This document shows, in pieces, positions 21,894 to 30,994 of a stretch of 64,000 bases of DNA. This DNA comes from a virus. Under the pieces are notes generated by a model, which searched no databases, was not told where the DNA came from, and worked only from the letters and a program-made list of their open reading frames with translations. Location of the stretch: IMG/VR virus record IMGVR_UViG_3300010885_018971, positions 26,796 to 90,795 of that record; one strand, given 5' to 3'. Every line of letters starts with the position of its first letter. Position 1 is the stretch's first letter. A program made the translations under genes and the position numbers.

Positions 21894-22405
21894 TGGCTTA
21901 CTTCAATAAACTTCCAGAGATGCTCTACAATTTCCAAATTGGAGATAAAGAGAGAATGGTTATCGTACGAGATATTACTGCCAACGTAAGAATTGTCAAA
22001 GCAGTTTTAGATTCAATCACGTTATATGATGAGTATGATGTTGTTGATGGCGAAACACCAGAAATTGTTTCAGAGAAAATATACGGCTCTCCAGAATACC
22101 ATTGGGCAATCATGATTGCAAATCTTCGTTTCGATTATCTAAATGATTGGGTAATGCCTTACGATAGATTAGTTCAATACTGTACGGATAAGTATGGTGA
22201 AGGTGAAACTGGTAGTATTCATCACTATGAAGATGAAAATGGATATGTTGTTAATGACGACTATCCTTTGGCAACACCAATCGATAATATAACTTATGAG
22301 AGTCGTATTAATGAATCAAAACGCAGAATTAAAATTGTTTCAAAACCAATTATTCAGCAAATGGTGAATGAATTTGATACATTAATGAACCCAAATGGCA
22401 TCTAA
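21893..22405 (+). CDS. 53: gp53-like baseplate wedge protein (170 aa)
   Basis: VKAVLDSITLYDEYDVVDGETPEIVSEKIYGSPEYHWAIMIANL is the gp53 wedge signature (a strand-helix pair followed by YGS..YHW). T4 gp53 is 196 residues. It bridges neighbouring wedges and the hub. It shares one base with gp48 and overlaps the following hub gene by eleven bases. Confidence 0.8.
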   Translation: MAYFNKLPEMLYNFQIGDKERMVIVRDITANVRIVKAVLDSITLYDEYDVVDGETPEIVSEKIYGSPEYHWAIMIANLRFDYLNDWVMPYDRLVQYCTDKYGEGETGSIHHYEDENGYVVNDDYPLATPIDNITYESRINESKRRIKIVSKPIIQQMVNEFDTLMNPNGI

Positions 22406-23726
22406 TACAAGTTCCAATGTTGTAAGATTTGCTGGCGATATAAACGTCAGTAAAATCACGATCAGTTCTTTAATTACAAATAAAAAATTTAATGTAAAGA
22501 ACCAGCTTTTAACTATTCAAGTTTTTGAAGACATATTTTCACCATTTATTACAGGCAATTTAATCTTTAGAGAATCAGTAGATTTTGCCAGCAATTTTCC
22601 ATTCGTTGGTGAAGAAGTTGTAGATATAGAATTATTTACACCATCATTAAATGAGTCCAATCCACAAGAAGGTGTTATTAAAGGTAGATTCTATATCTAC
22701 AAAATGGCAGATCGTGAAGAACTGGCAAATAGGAATACTGTTTATCAGTTACACTTTATTTCAATAGAAGCTATCACTGATCTTAATGTAAAAATCTCAA
22801 AGGGATTTAGTGGTAAGATATCTGATATCGCAAAAGAACTTCTTGCGAATGAAGGCACACTGTCTACCAAGAAAAAACTTAATATTGAAGAAACGACCAA
22901 TAAAACAAAATATGTTTCTAACTTCTGGTCGCCAATTAAAAACATTAATTTTATTTTAAATACTGCGCAAAACATAAGTAAGTCGCCTACATACATTTTC
23001 TATGAAAGTAGATATGGATTTAATTTTGTTTCATTGGATACATTAAATGAGCAGTCATCGTTTCAAACATTCCAACAATATGATATTAAACAAATTCCAA
23101 ATGCATCTGGTGGATCGGATAGAGATTTAAATTTAGATTATAGAAAAATATCAGATTTAAGTATTCCAGTTAGCCATGACTACATGGATAAAGTCACTTC
23201 TGGTGTATATGGATCTACACTTCTGTTTGTTGATATTGCATCTAAACAATACTTTAATTTGAAAAACTCCATGTTTGATAACTGGGGTAAAGATACTGAT
23301 GAATCGCGTTTAAATCAATATCCAATTTCTTCAAGAAAAATACTATCAACTTATCGATCAACGATGTATAATGATACCATTGAAGTAGGACTATTCAGTG
23401 ATTATGAAGATGTTTCAAATGCAAGAGTTCGTCAAAAACGTATCTCGAGATTAAAACAGGCTGAGGCGCATAAAATACATATTACAGTTCCTGGAAGAAC
23501 TGATTATACTTGCGGTCAAGTTGTGACAGTCATCAAGTATAAAGCAGAGCCAATAGCAAAAGACAAAAGTGACTCTAAAGAAATTTTAGATGGTATCATT
23601 AGCGGAAGATATTTAATAGCTTCGATTAACCATGTAATAGATATAGAAAAACATGAGTGCCACATGACATTAATTAAAGACTCAATGATCATTGATTTGA
23701 ACAGAGGTACGACAACTTATGAATAA
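22395..23726 (+). CDS. 27: baseplate hub protein, gp27-like (443 aa)
   Basis: An N-terminal barrel with NQLLTIQVFEDIFSPFITGNLIF and VGEEVVDIELFTP, followed by a long mid-region and VPGRTDYTCGQVVTVI, gives the organisation of the gp27-type hub that holds the gp5 spike. T4 gp27 has 391 residues. The gene lies directly before gp5 and overlaps it by eight bases, which supports the pairing. Assignment to gp27 is by pattern and context, not close similarity. Confidence 0.65.
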   Translation: MASNTSSNVVRFAGDINVSKITISSLITNKKFNVKNQLLTIQVFEDIFSPFITGNLIFRESVDFASNFPFVGEEVVDIELFTPSLNESNPQEGVIKGRFYIYKMADREELANRNTVYQLHFISIEAITDLNVKISKGFSGKISDIAKELLANEGTLSTKKKLNIEETTNKTKYVSNFWSPIKNINFILNTAQNISKSPTYIFYESRYGFNFVSLDTLNEQSSFQTFQQYDIKQIPNASGGSDRDLNLDYRKISDLSIPVSHDYMDKVTSGVYGSTLLFVDIASKQYFNLKNSMFDNWGKDTDESRLNQYPISSRKILSTYRSTMYNDTIEVGLFSDYEDVSNARVRQKRISRLKQAEAHKIHITVPGRTDYTCGQVVTVIKYKAEPIAKDKSDSKEILDGIISGRYLIASINHVIDIEKHECHMTLIKDSMIIDLNRGTTTYE

Positions 23727-26700
23727 ATTTTACACAGGTTGCGTAGAAGATAGAAACGATCCATTAAAGTTGGGTCGTTGTCAAGTACGTATTGTTGGTT
23801 TACACACTGAAGACAAAACAGTACTACCAACTAAAGATTTGCCATGGGCATTTCCAGTAACACCTATTACTTCTGCTGGTATTTCAGGTATTGGAACAGC
23901 ACCACTTGGACCAGTGGAAGGTTCATGGGTTCTAATTATGTTCATGGATCCAGACGAGCAGATGCCAATTATGATGGGTACTCTCGGTGGGATCACACAG
24001 ATTCCAAATGCTAAAGATGATCCAGCAAGACTTCAAATCGATAAAGTTGATGCTGATGGTTATATAAACCAATCTGCTGGAGATCCAACTGCAAGTGGCG
24101 GTAATGCCGCAGAAAATCTTCAAGACGGTAAAGTATATACAGATCCAAATGATATTATTGGACCACTGGCTAAACTTATTGCTCAAGGAGAATCAGGGAA
24201 TGCTGGTTATGACGCATTTAATCGTGGCAGTGGAGCACCGAAGGGCACTGGGTCAGTAGGTGGCCAGAAGTTATCAATCTCTGAGATGACAATCAAAGAG
24301 ATTATGGAAAGACAGGCACTCCAACCTGGAATGCCAGACAGATTATTTGCAGTTGGTAAATATCAGTGTATTCCTACGACACTTAAAGATGCTTGTCAGA
24401 AACTTAACATCGATGTAGAACAGACTTTCTCTCCAAACATTCAAGACATTATTTGTCAAGAATATTTGGTTGCACGTAAGCGTTCACGATTGATGGCGTA
24501 TTATAGAAACCCTGATAAGAATAATGAGACTTTCTTAAAAGAAGCTGGTAGGTCTCTTGCTGCTGAATTTGCATCACTTGAAGATCCAAACTTTCCTGGG
24601 TTTCCATATGGTGGCGAGCAGGGAACATATTATAAAAACAAAAATAAAGTAAAAACCAGTTGGTCAACTGTTAAAGAAACTTTAATTCAAGAATGGGAAT
24701 TTAGGAATGACCCTAAAATTCCTTCACCAACTGTAACTGTAGCTGCTGGTGATAAAATTGAACAAGGTACAGACTACACTGGTGTTCAGAAATTAGTTCC
24801 CAAAGATGATTCAAAGTTATCTCCTCCAACACCTTCTGCTGGTGATAGTTTTGTAGGTGGTCTTATTGGAGCAGCACTACCTGACATTGCTGGTGGTGGG
24901 TTTGGTGATTTATTGGGTGATTTTGGAGATTTAGGCGATTTCGGTCTTGGAGATTTAGCATCACTTGGTGATTTAGAATCTCTTGGTTTAGATTTTCAAG
25001 GAATTGCTGATCTTGGTCTTGGAAGTTTAGCTGATTTGGGATTAGGAGATCTTGGTAGTCTTGGAGATCTTGGTGGGTTACTTGGAGATATGGGTCTAGG
25101 TGGACTGGCCAATCTTAATACAGATTTAATTAGTTCTGTAACTTCTTTAACAACACAGTTCTCTGAATTAACAAGTTCATTCAATTTAGATGGTCCACTT
25201 ACCAATATTTTAGCCAGCACAGGTAATGGTGGGTTCAATTTAAATTCATTAGTTGGAAATGCAACAGGTTTAAATGTTAATGGTGTAGACATAAATGGTT
25301 TAGTATCAAAAGCCACTGGTATTAATGTTAATAATTTGGTAAGTCAAGCCACCAATGGTTTGAATGTTAATAATATTATCGGTCAAGCCACCAATGGTTT
25401 GAATGTTAACAATCTAATCAACCAAGCAACTAGTGGATTGAATGTTGGTGGATTTAATGTGGCCAATTTAGCCAATCAGGTAACTGGTGGCACTGGACTT
25501 AATCTTAATAATATAGTTGGAAACGTAACAAATGGTTTAACTGGCGGTACATTTAATCTCAATAATGTAGTTGGACAGTTTACTAATGGTTTGAATGTTA
25601 ATAACATTATTAGTCAGTCGACTGGGTTAAATCCAAATACTCTACTTAATCAATTTGGCGGTTCAATAAATCAGATTGCATCAAACCTTGGTATTCCAAA
25701 TATATCTGGTTCTGTTACTGGTCTTATTGCAAAACTTGGGTTGGTGAATCCAAATGCAAATTCATTAGTTGCAGAACTTACTAGAATTGCTGGATCATCT
25801 ACTGGTCAAGCGACTTCAATATTAACTAGGTTAGAACAAGAACCAACTATTCAGCTTCCAGAAGTTATTGGTGAGACTAAACCAGACGGCACTATTAGCA
25901 CAGGAAGTAACGTAGATCCAAATCTTGGATTCCAAGATCCAAATGGTCAGTATCCAAGATATAAGAATGAGCAAGATACAAATCGTTTGGCTCATGGTAA
26001 CAATCTTGGAAGAACAATTGTCATGGAGAAAGAAGCTGCGCAGAAATTAGATGTGCGCATTGCTAATGGTGGTACATGGGATCAATCACCAATTCCTTAT
26101 AATGCGGTATATCCATACAATAAAGTTACTCAAACCGAATCTGGACATGTAGTTGAATTTGATGATACTCCAGGTTCAGAACGTATTCACTTCTATCATA
26201 GATCTGGTTCGTTTACAGAAACTGATGCTAATGGCACACGAGTTAATCGAATAGTTGGTGATGGATACGAAATTCTAGAACGTAATGGTTACGTTTACGT
26301 CAAAGGTGCATTGAATGTATCTGTTGATGGAGCATTAAATCTTCGTACAGATAACATTTTTAACTTAGAAGTCTCTGGTGCTGCAAACATTAATATTTAC
26401 AACGATGCTAATGTTAATGTTAGTGGTAACACTAATATGGCTGTTGGTGGAACATTCAATCTAAAAGCCAACAAAATTAATATGGAGTCAGAAGGTCAAT
26501 TTAATATTAAAGCTGGAACTGGTTTAAATATGCAATCTGGTAAAGATATGAATATCTATTCTGAAGGATCTGTATTCGTTGAAGCCGACAGTGATATTCA
26601 TAATAAAGCAACTGGTGGTATATTTACTGAAAGCGATGAAGATATAAATGTTAAGTCTGGTGGGTTGATTAACCTTGATAGCGATTCAAGTACTAATATT

Positions 26701-27765
26701 AGTTCTGGAATGAAGGTTAACGTACAAGCAACTACTAACTTGAACTTAAAAGCAAATGTATATGCTACATTGAGTTCATTGGCTGCTGTTGATATTAAAG
26801 CCACTGGTTTGGTTAATATTGATGGTACACTTATTAACTTGAATAATGGTATTGCTACTGGCGCTGGTTCAGCCACTGCAGGTAGAGGTGCTAAGCCAGC
26901 TGGATATGCTGGACAGGCAGATATTGAAATTCCAATTGAAACTCGTGGAACTTCTGGTGTTGTTTCATTACCACAATTAAGTGTTCCTACCCGTGGATCA
27001 GAAACTGCATTCGAAACTAATGATAAGAGTGTTGGACGTGATGATCTTGCAACTTATCGTGCAAATAGAATAGCAAAGAATGAAACATCTGCAGTTGATA
27101 TTACATCAGATACTTTCGCTAAAGATGTTGCTAAACCATCTGGAACTTCTTCTGGTGCAGTAATTGTTAATGTTTCAACTATTAAGAATATGTCTCCAGA
27201 TGCATTTAATGCAGGTATGAGATTATCAAAGAATTGGACACTCGGTGAGTTGACTAAAGGTGGAACTAGAATTCCAAAGATGACTTATATTGTTCCTTCC
27301 TCTAAAGGTGGACCAAGAGATACTAGCCTTACTCCGCAAGATATTGTTGCTAACTTAAAAATCTTGTGTGATAATATTCTTGAACCAATTACTGAAGAGT
27401 ATGGTAAGAATTCATTCACTATTACTAGTTGCTTCAGAAGATGTTCCAATGGACCAAATGATCCAGGAGATCTAGGATTGCGAGATTCAAGTGGGAACTT
27501 TATTCCAGAGCATGGTGATCATGTGAAGGGAAGTGCTGTTGATATTACGTTCAAAGAAGGTAAGGCTAAAACTTATTCTGTATGTAAAGAATTACCAACT
27601 GTATTGACAAGTTGGAATCAGTTGATCATGGAATATGACAGAGGTGGTTCAGCTTATTGGATCCATGCTTCTATCAAACAGAATGGAAATAATGGCCACT
27701 GCTTCAGTATGAATAATCATAAGATGTGTGTGGCTTCTGTCAACTCAGGATTTGTGTTAGTATAA
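23719..27765 (+). CDS. 5: gp5-like hub spike with two cell-wall enzyme domains (1348 aa)
   Basis: Residues 1-95 form the gp5 OB-fold (YTGCVEDRNDPLKLGRCQVR, EGSWVLIMFMDPDEQMP). About 146-330 is a lysozyme/transglycosylase-like domain (LIAQGESGNAGYDAFNRG, FAVGKYQCIPTTL). About 392-463 is Gly/Asp/Leu-rich and 510-640 is an Asn-rich repeat (GLNVNNI). About 860-1045 is a repeated beta-helix needle (GxxNINxxxDxNVxVxG). From about 1170 to the end is an M15-type peptidase-like domain with HGDHVKGSAVDI near 1264 and YWIHAS near 1313. T4 gp5 has 575 residues and one enzyme. The spike pierces the outer membrane and cuts peptidoglycan during infection. Confidence 0.85.
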   Translation: MNKFYTGCVEDRNDPLKLGRCQVRIVGLHTEDKTVLPTKDLPWAFPVTPITSAGISGIGTAPLGPVEGSWVLIMFMDPDEQMPIMMGTLGGITQIPNAKDDPARLQIDKVDADGYINQSAGDPTASGGNAAENLQDGKVYTDPNDIIGPLAKLIAQGESGNAGYDAFNRGSGAPKGTGSVGGQKLSISEMTIKEIMERQALQPGMPDRLFAVGKYQCIPTTLKDACQKLNIDVEQTFSPNIQDIICQEYLVARKRSRLMAYYRNPDKNNETFLKEAGRSLAAEFASLEDPNFPGFPYGGEQGTYYKNKNKVKTSWSTVKETLIQEWEFRNDPKIPSPTVTVAAGDKIEQGTDYTGVQKLVPKDDSKLSPPTPSAGDSFVGGLIGAALPDIAGGGFGDLLGDFGDLGDFGLGDLASLGDLESLGLDFQGIADLGLGSLADLGLGDLGSLGDLGGLLGDMGLGGLANLNTDLISSVTSLTTQFSELTSSFNLDGPLTNILASTGNGGFNLNSLVGNATGLNVNGVDINGLVSKATGINVNNLVSQATNGLNVNNIIGQATNGLNVNNLINQATSGLNVGGFNVANLANQVTGGTGLNLNNIVGNVTNGLTGGTFNLNNVVGQFTNGLNVNNIISQSTGLNPNTLLNQFGGSINQIASNLGIPNISGSVTGLIAKLGLVNPNANSLVAELTRIAGSSTGQATSILTRLEQEPTIQLPEVIGETKPDGTISTGSNVDPNLGFQDPNGQYPRYKNEQDTNRLAHGNNLGRTIVMEKEAAQKLDVRIANGGTWDQSPIPYNAVYPYNKVTQTESGHVVEFDDTPGSERIHFYHRSGSFTETDANGTRVNRIVGDGYEILERNGYVYVKGALNVSVDGALNLRTDNIFNLEVSGAANINIYNDANVNVSGNTNMAVGGTFNLKANKINMESEGQFNIKAGTGLNMQSGKDMNIYSEGSVFVEADSDIHNKATGGIFTESDEDINVKSGGLINLDSDSSTNISSGMKVNVQATTNLNLKANVYATLSSLAAVDIKATGLVNIDGTLINLNNGIATGAGSATAGRGAKPAGYAGQADIEIPIETRGTSGVVSLPQLSVPTRGSETAFETNDKSVGRDDLATYRANRIAKNETSAVDITSDTFAKDVAKPSGTSSGAVIVNVSTIKNMSPDAFNAGMRLSKNWTLGELTKGGTRIPKMTYIVPSSKGGPRDTSLTPQDIVANLKILCDNILEPITEEYGKNSFTITSCFRRCSNGPNDPGDLGLRDSSGNFIPEHGDHVKGSAVDITFKEGKAKTYSVCKELPTVLTSWNQLIMEYDRGGSAYWIHASIKQNGNNGHCFSMNNHKMCVASVNSGFVLV

Positions 27766-27766
27766 A

Positions 27767-28396
27767 ATGGCACTAAAAATAACTCAGTCTAATCTTGTTG
27801 GGTTTGAGGTAATCCCAGGAGACGAACTAGATGTAATTAGAGCAGGAACTGGTGGAGAGGATGGCTCTGGTGGTACAATACCTCAGACTTATTTACCAAC
27901 AGTTTACGAATCAATGCCGTATTCTATTGATTTAACATTCGAGGGATTATATGCAACACCAACTGAACCACCAACTTATACAACTTTACCAGCAACTCTG
28001 GTAACTACTACCTTTAATTGGGCTTCTGTTGGATTAATATACACACCATTAACTGTTAATAGTATTAGGATATCTGGTGCATCATCTTACGACTTCAATA
28101 CTCAATATTATAATTTTGTTAAACCAGATTACAATACTCAAACATTACCACCACCAACATCGCCTCCATTTAATTTGATATATGAATATAGTCTACCAAC
28201 TAATAAATCACAAAAACTTACATATGCTAGTATTTTTGTTACAATTCCCCCAGATCCACTTGACTCAATTCCTATAGGTATTATAACAGTTGATATGGAA
28301 CAATGGATTCATTGGTCATTCGCAAGTGCTAGAGCGAAAGTTTTATTCTTAAAAGCAAATGGTAGTATTCCAACTAACCTACCACCAAAAGTATAA
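27767..28396 (+). CDS. baseplate-associated hypothetical protein (209 aa)
   Basis: It begins one base after the gp5 stop. The product is Pro/Thr/Tyr-rich and probably beta-structured (FVTIPPDPLDSIPIGIITVDMEQWIHW), with no signal or membrane segment. It lies between the spike and the PAAR-like tip gene, so it is likely a small hub or spike component. No family is recognised. Confidence 0.6.
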   Translation: MALKITQSNLVGFEVIPGDELDVIRAGTGGEDGSGGTIPQTYLPTVYESMPYSIDLTFEGLYATPTEPPTYTTLPATLVTTTFNWASVGLIYTPLTVNSIRISGASSYDFNTQYYNFVKPDYNTQTLPPPTSPPFNLIYEYSLPTNKSQKLTYASIFVTIPPDPLDSIPIGIITVDMEQWIHWSFASARAKVLFLKANGSIPTNLPPKV

Positions 28397-28408
28397 AGGA
28401 TTTTAATA

Positions 28409-28732
28409 ATGTTTGCAGTTTCAAGAGTTACGGATACAGTTGCTTCTCCGACTGGCACAGGTTGGAAATGCCTAATGCCAACTACAACATCAATTATTGG
28501 TCCAGGAGTTCCAACTGTATTGGTGAACTATTTGCCAATTTGTGTTTCAGGAGATGCAGTAATGCCTCATCTGGGTGCTTTTTGTAAACCAGACATATCA
28601 TTTGTAATTGGCACTAGTCTTACAGTGCTTTCTGGAGGGTTTAGACCAGTTGCAAGTATTGGCGATGAGGCATTTGGATCGGATTTACCAAACTTTATAA
28701 TTAGAGGTTCTTTCAATGTTCTTGTTGGTTAA
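28409..28732 (+). CDS. PAAR-like spike-tip protein (107 aa)
   Basis: VSRVTDTVASPTGTGW at the N-terminus, YLPICVSGDAVMPHLGAFC in the middle and a repeated Gly/Ser/Val pattern with FIIRGSFNVLVG at the end match PAAR-type tips. Cys and His residues around 46-60 could bind metal. In T4 the equivalent is gp5.4, which sharpens the gp5 needle. Location next to gp5 and gp25 supports the call. Confidence 0.7.
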   Translation: MFAVSRVTDTVASPTGTGWKCLMPTTTSIIGPGVPTVLVNYLPICVSGDAVMPHLGAFCKPDISFVIGTSLTVLSGGFRPVASIGDEAFGSDLPNFIIRGSFNVLVG

Positions 28733-28735
28733 TTA

Positions 28736-28743
28736 CTAAATAA
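28736..28743 (+). promoter_or_regulatory. NTAAATA-type box before gp25
   Basis: CTAAATAA lies just after the PAAR-like stop and only four bases before the gp25 ATG. The spacing is too short for a normal leader, so it may be a chance match or give a leaderless message. Confidence 0.25.
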
Positions 28744-28747
28744 GTAT

Positions 28748-29140
28748 ATGGCAAGAAATACAAGAACATTCACCGATCTAGATCTAAATTTTCTGGCTCA
28801 TCCAGTCACTAAAGACGTGACTGCCAAAACAGATGAACAGGCAGTTAAGGCGTCAATACGTAATTTGATTTTAACATCAAACTACGAAAAACCATTTCAC
28901 CCAGAGATTGGCTCTCCAATTAAGTCATTATTATTCGAACCAGCAACTCCTCTGTTGCCAGTTCTTATTAAAAAGGCTATCAGACAGACTATTGAGAACT
29001 TCGAGCCGAGAGCTAGATTGACTGACATAATTGCAAATTTAAGCGCAGACAATAATGATGTTTATGTAACCGTAGAATTCACCCTAATTAATACTACAAC
29101 TCCAATTAGTGTTAATTTGGTACTTAACAGAACGAGATAA
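28748..29140 (+). CDS. 25: gp25-like baseplate wedge protein (130 aa)
   Basis: FTDLDLNFLAHPVTKDVTAKTDEQAVKASIRNLILT and the following KPFHPEIGSPIKSLLFEP are the signature of the gp25/GPW family. T4 gp25 has 132 residues. It nucleates sheath assembly at the baseplate wedge. It is followed after three bases by gp6, as in other T4-like phages. Confidence 0.9.
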   Translation: MARNTRTFTDLDLNFLAHPVTKDVTAKTDEQAVKASIRNLILTSNYEKPFHPEIGSPIKSLLFEPATPLLPVLIKKAIRQTIENFEPRARLTDIIANLSADNNDVYVTVEFTLINTTTPISVNLVLNRTR

Positions 29141-29143
29141 GAT

Positions 29144-30994
29144 ATGGCAATCGAAAGCAAAAGAATCCAAGTTAGTGAGCTAGACTTCGATCAGATTAAA
29201 ACTAACCTAAAGAATTTTCTTAAAGGTCAAAATCAGTTTTCTGACTATGATTTTGAAGGTTCTGGCCTTTCAGTTCTTCTTGATGTTTTAGCGTACAACA
29301 CGCATTATAATGCACTTTACACAAACTTGGCTGTCAATGAGATGTTTCTTGACTCAGCCAGTAAACGTGCCAGTGTAGTTTCGATTGCTAAGTCTTTGGG
29401 CTATACCCCACAATCAGCTACATCAGCTAGAGCAATTGTTAATATGGAAGTTACCAATCCAGGATCTACTCCATATTCTTTAACGCTTCCACAATATTCT
29501 CCATTCACAACTGTTATTGATGGAAAATCTTATATCTTTTATAACACTTCTGAAGTAACAATTATTCCTCCAAATAATATCTATACGTTTGCTGATTTAG
29601 AATTAGTTGAAGGAACACCAATAACCTTTAAATATACAGTTGCTGATGGACAGCAATATATTATTCCAAATACTAATGCGGATATGTCTACTTTAAAAGT
29701 TCGTGTTCAAGAGTCTTCAAACTCAGACATGTTCACTACATTTTATCCAGCAACTTCTTTAGTGCAACTTGCATCAGACAGTAATGTATATTTCTCTAAA
29801 GAAATCGATAATGGTTTATATGAAATTGTTTTTGGTGATGGTGTAGTATCCTCTGCTCTGACAAATGGTAATATAGTTCACTTAGATTATTTTATCACAA
29901 AAGGATCTGTTGCTAATGGTGCACGACAATTCTTATATGCTGGAACAACCCTAATCGGTGGTGTTCCTGTAATTACAACTACAAGTCCAGCTTCTGGTGG
30001 AACTGAGTCTGAAAGTATTGACAGTATTAAATATAATGCACCAAGATTATATGCTGCGCAGAATCGTGCAGTTACGCCTGATGATTATAAAGCATTAATA
30101 TATGGGGCATTTCCTTATATTAAATCTGTATCAGTTTGGGGTGGCGAGGACAATAATCCTCCAGTTTACGGTAGAACTTATATCTGCGCTAAACCAACCA
30201 ATGCCATCAAATTAACAAACCAACAAAAGTCTGATATCACAACTACGTTGCTTTCTTCTAGGAGTGTAGTTTCAATAACACCTGTTATTGTTGATCCAGA
30301 ATATATTAATATTTCTCTAGATGTTACAGTTTACTATAACGATAGAAAAACTACAAAAACTGTTTCTCAAATCTCTGCATTAGTTATTGATACTATTTTT
30401 GCTTACGATGATACAAATCTACAGAAATTTGATGGAGTATTTAGATACTCTCAATTGAGCCGTTTGATTGATTTGGCTGAACCTTCTATTGTAAGTAATA
30501 TCACAACAGTTCTACTCCGTAGAAAAGTATCACCTCGTTATAATGTTTCTGCTGAATATACAATCAATTTAGTTAACCCAATTTTCTCAGCTGGTGTTCC
30601 TGAAGGTGCAGTAACTTCAACAGGTTTTTATATTAAAGGTAGTGAAGAAATTCACTATCTACAAGATGATGGTGTTGGTAATATTCAACTATATTATATT
30701 ATTGCATCAAACGCAGCCACGACTGGTACAACTAAACTTATCGTAAATCCAAAAATTGGAACTGTTGATTATGCTGGTGGTATTCTAAATATTAAGAATT
30801 TAAATATTACTGCATTGGGAGATATAGATTTTGAGATTTCATTTAAACCCCAATCAAACGATGTTGTTTCTGCTTATACACAAATTGCTGAAATTGCACG
30901 AGATCATTTAACTGTTACTGCCATTGCCGATAAAACATCAAATGGTGATCTACGTGGCGGAAAGAATTATACATTTACTTCTAGCAGAAACTAA
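29144..30994 (+). CDS. 6: gp6-like baseplate wedge protein (616 aa)
   Basis: QIKTNLKNFLKGQNQFSDYDFEGSGLSVLLDVLAYNTHYNA at the N-terminus is diagnostic of gp6. NRAVTPDDYKALIYGAFPYIKSVSVWGG in the centre is the conserved Baseplate_J-like block. Length is close to T4 gp6 (660). Pairs of gp6 form the inner ring of the baseplate. The stop codon overlaps the next start codon. Confidence 0.9.
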   Translation: MAIESKRIQVSELDFDQIKTNLKNFLKGQNQFSDYDFEGSGLSVLLDVLAYNTHYNALYTNLAVNEMFLDSASKRASVVSIAKSLGYTPQSATSARAIVNMEVTNPGSTPYSLTLPQYSPFTTVIDGKSYIFYNTSEVTIIPPNNIYTFADLELVEGTPITFKYTVADGQQYIIPNTNADMSTLKVRVQESSNSDMFTTFYPATSLVQLASDSNVYFSKEIDNGLYEIVFGDGVVSSALTNGNIVHLDYFITKGSVANGARQFLYAGTTLIGGVPVITTTSPASGGTESESIDSIKYNAPRLYAAQNRAVTPDDYKALIYGAFPYIKSVSVWGGEDNNPPVYGRTYICAKPTNAIKLTNQQKSDITTTLLSSRSVVSITPVIVDPEYINISLDVTVYYNDRKTTKTVSQISALVIDTIFAYDDTNLQKFDGVFRYSQLSRLIDLAEPSIVSNITTVLLRRKVSPRYNVSAEYTINLVNPIFSAGVPEGAVTSTGFYIKGSEEIHYLQDDGVGNIQLYYIIASNAATTGTTKLIVNPKIGTVDYAGGILNIKNLNITALGDIDFEISFKPQSNDVVSAYTQIAEIARDHLTVTAIADKTSNGDLRGGKNYTFTSSRN

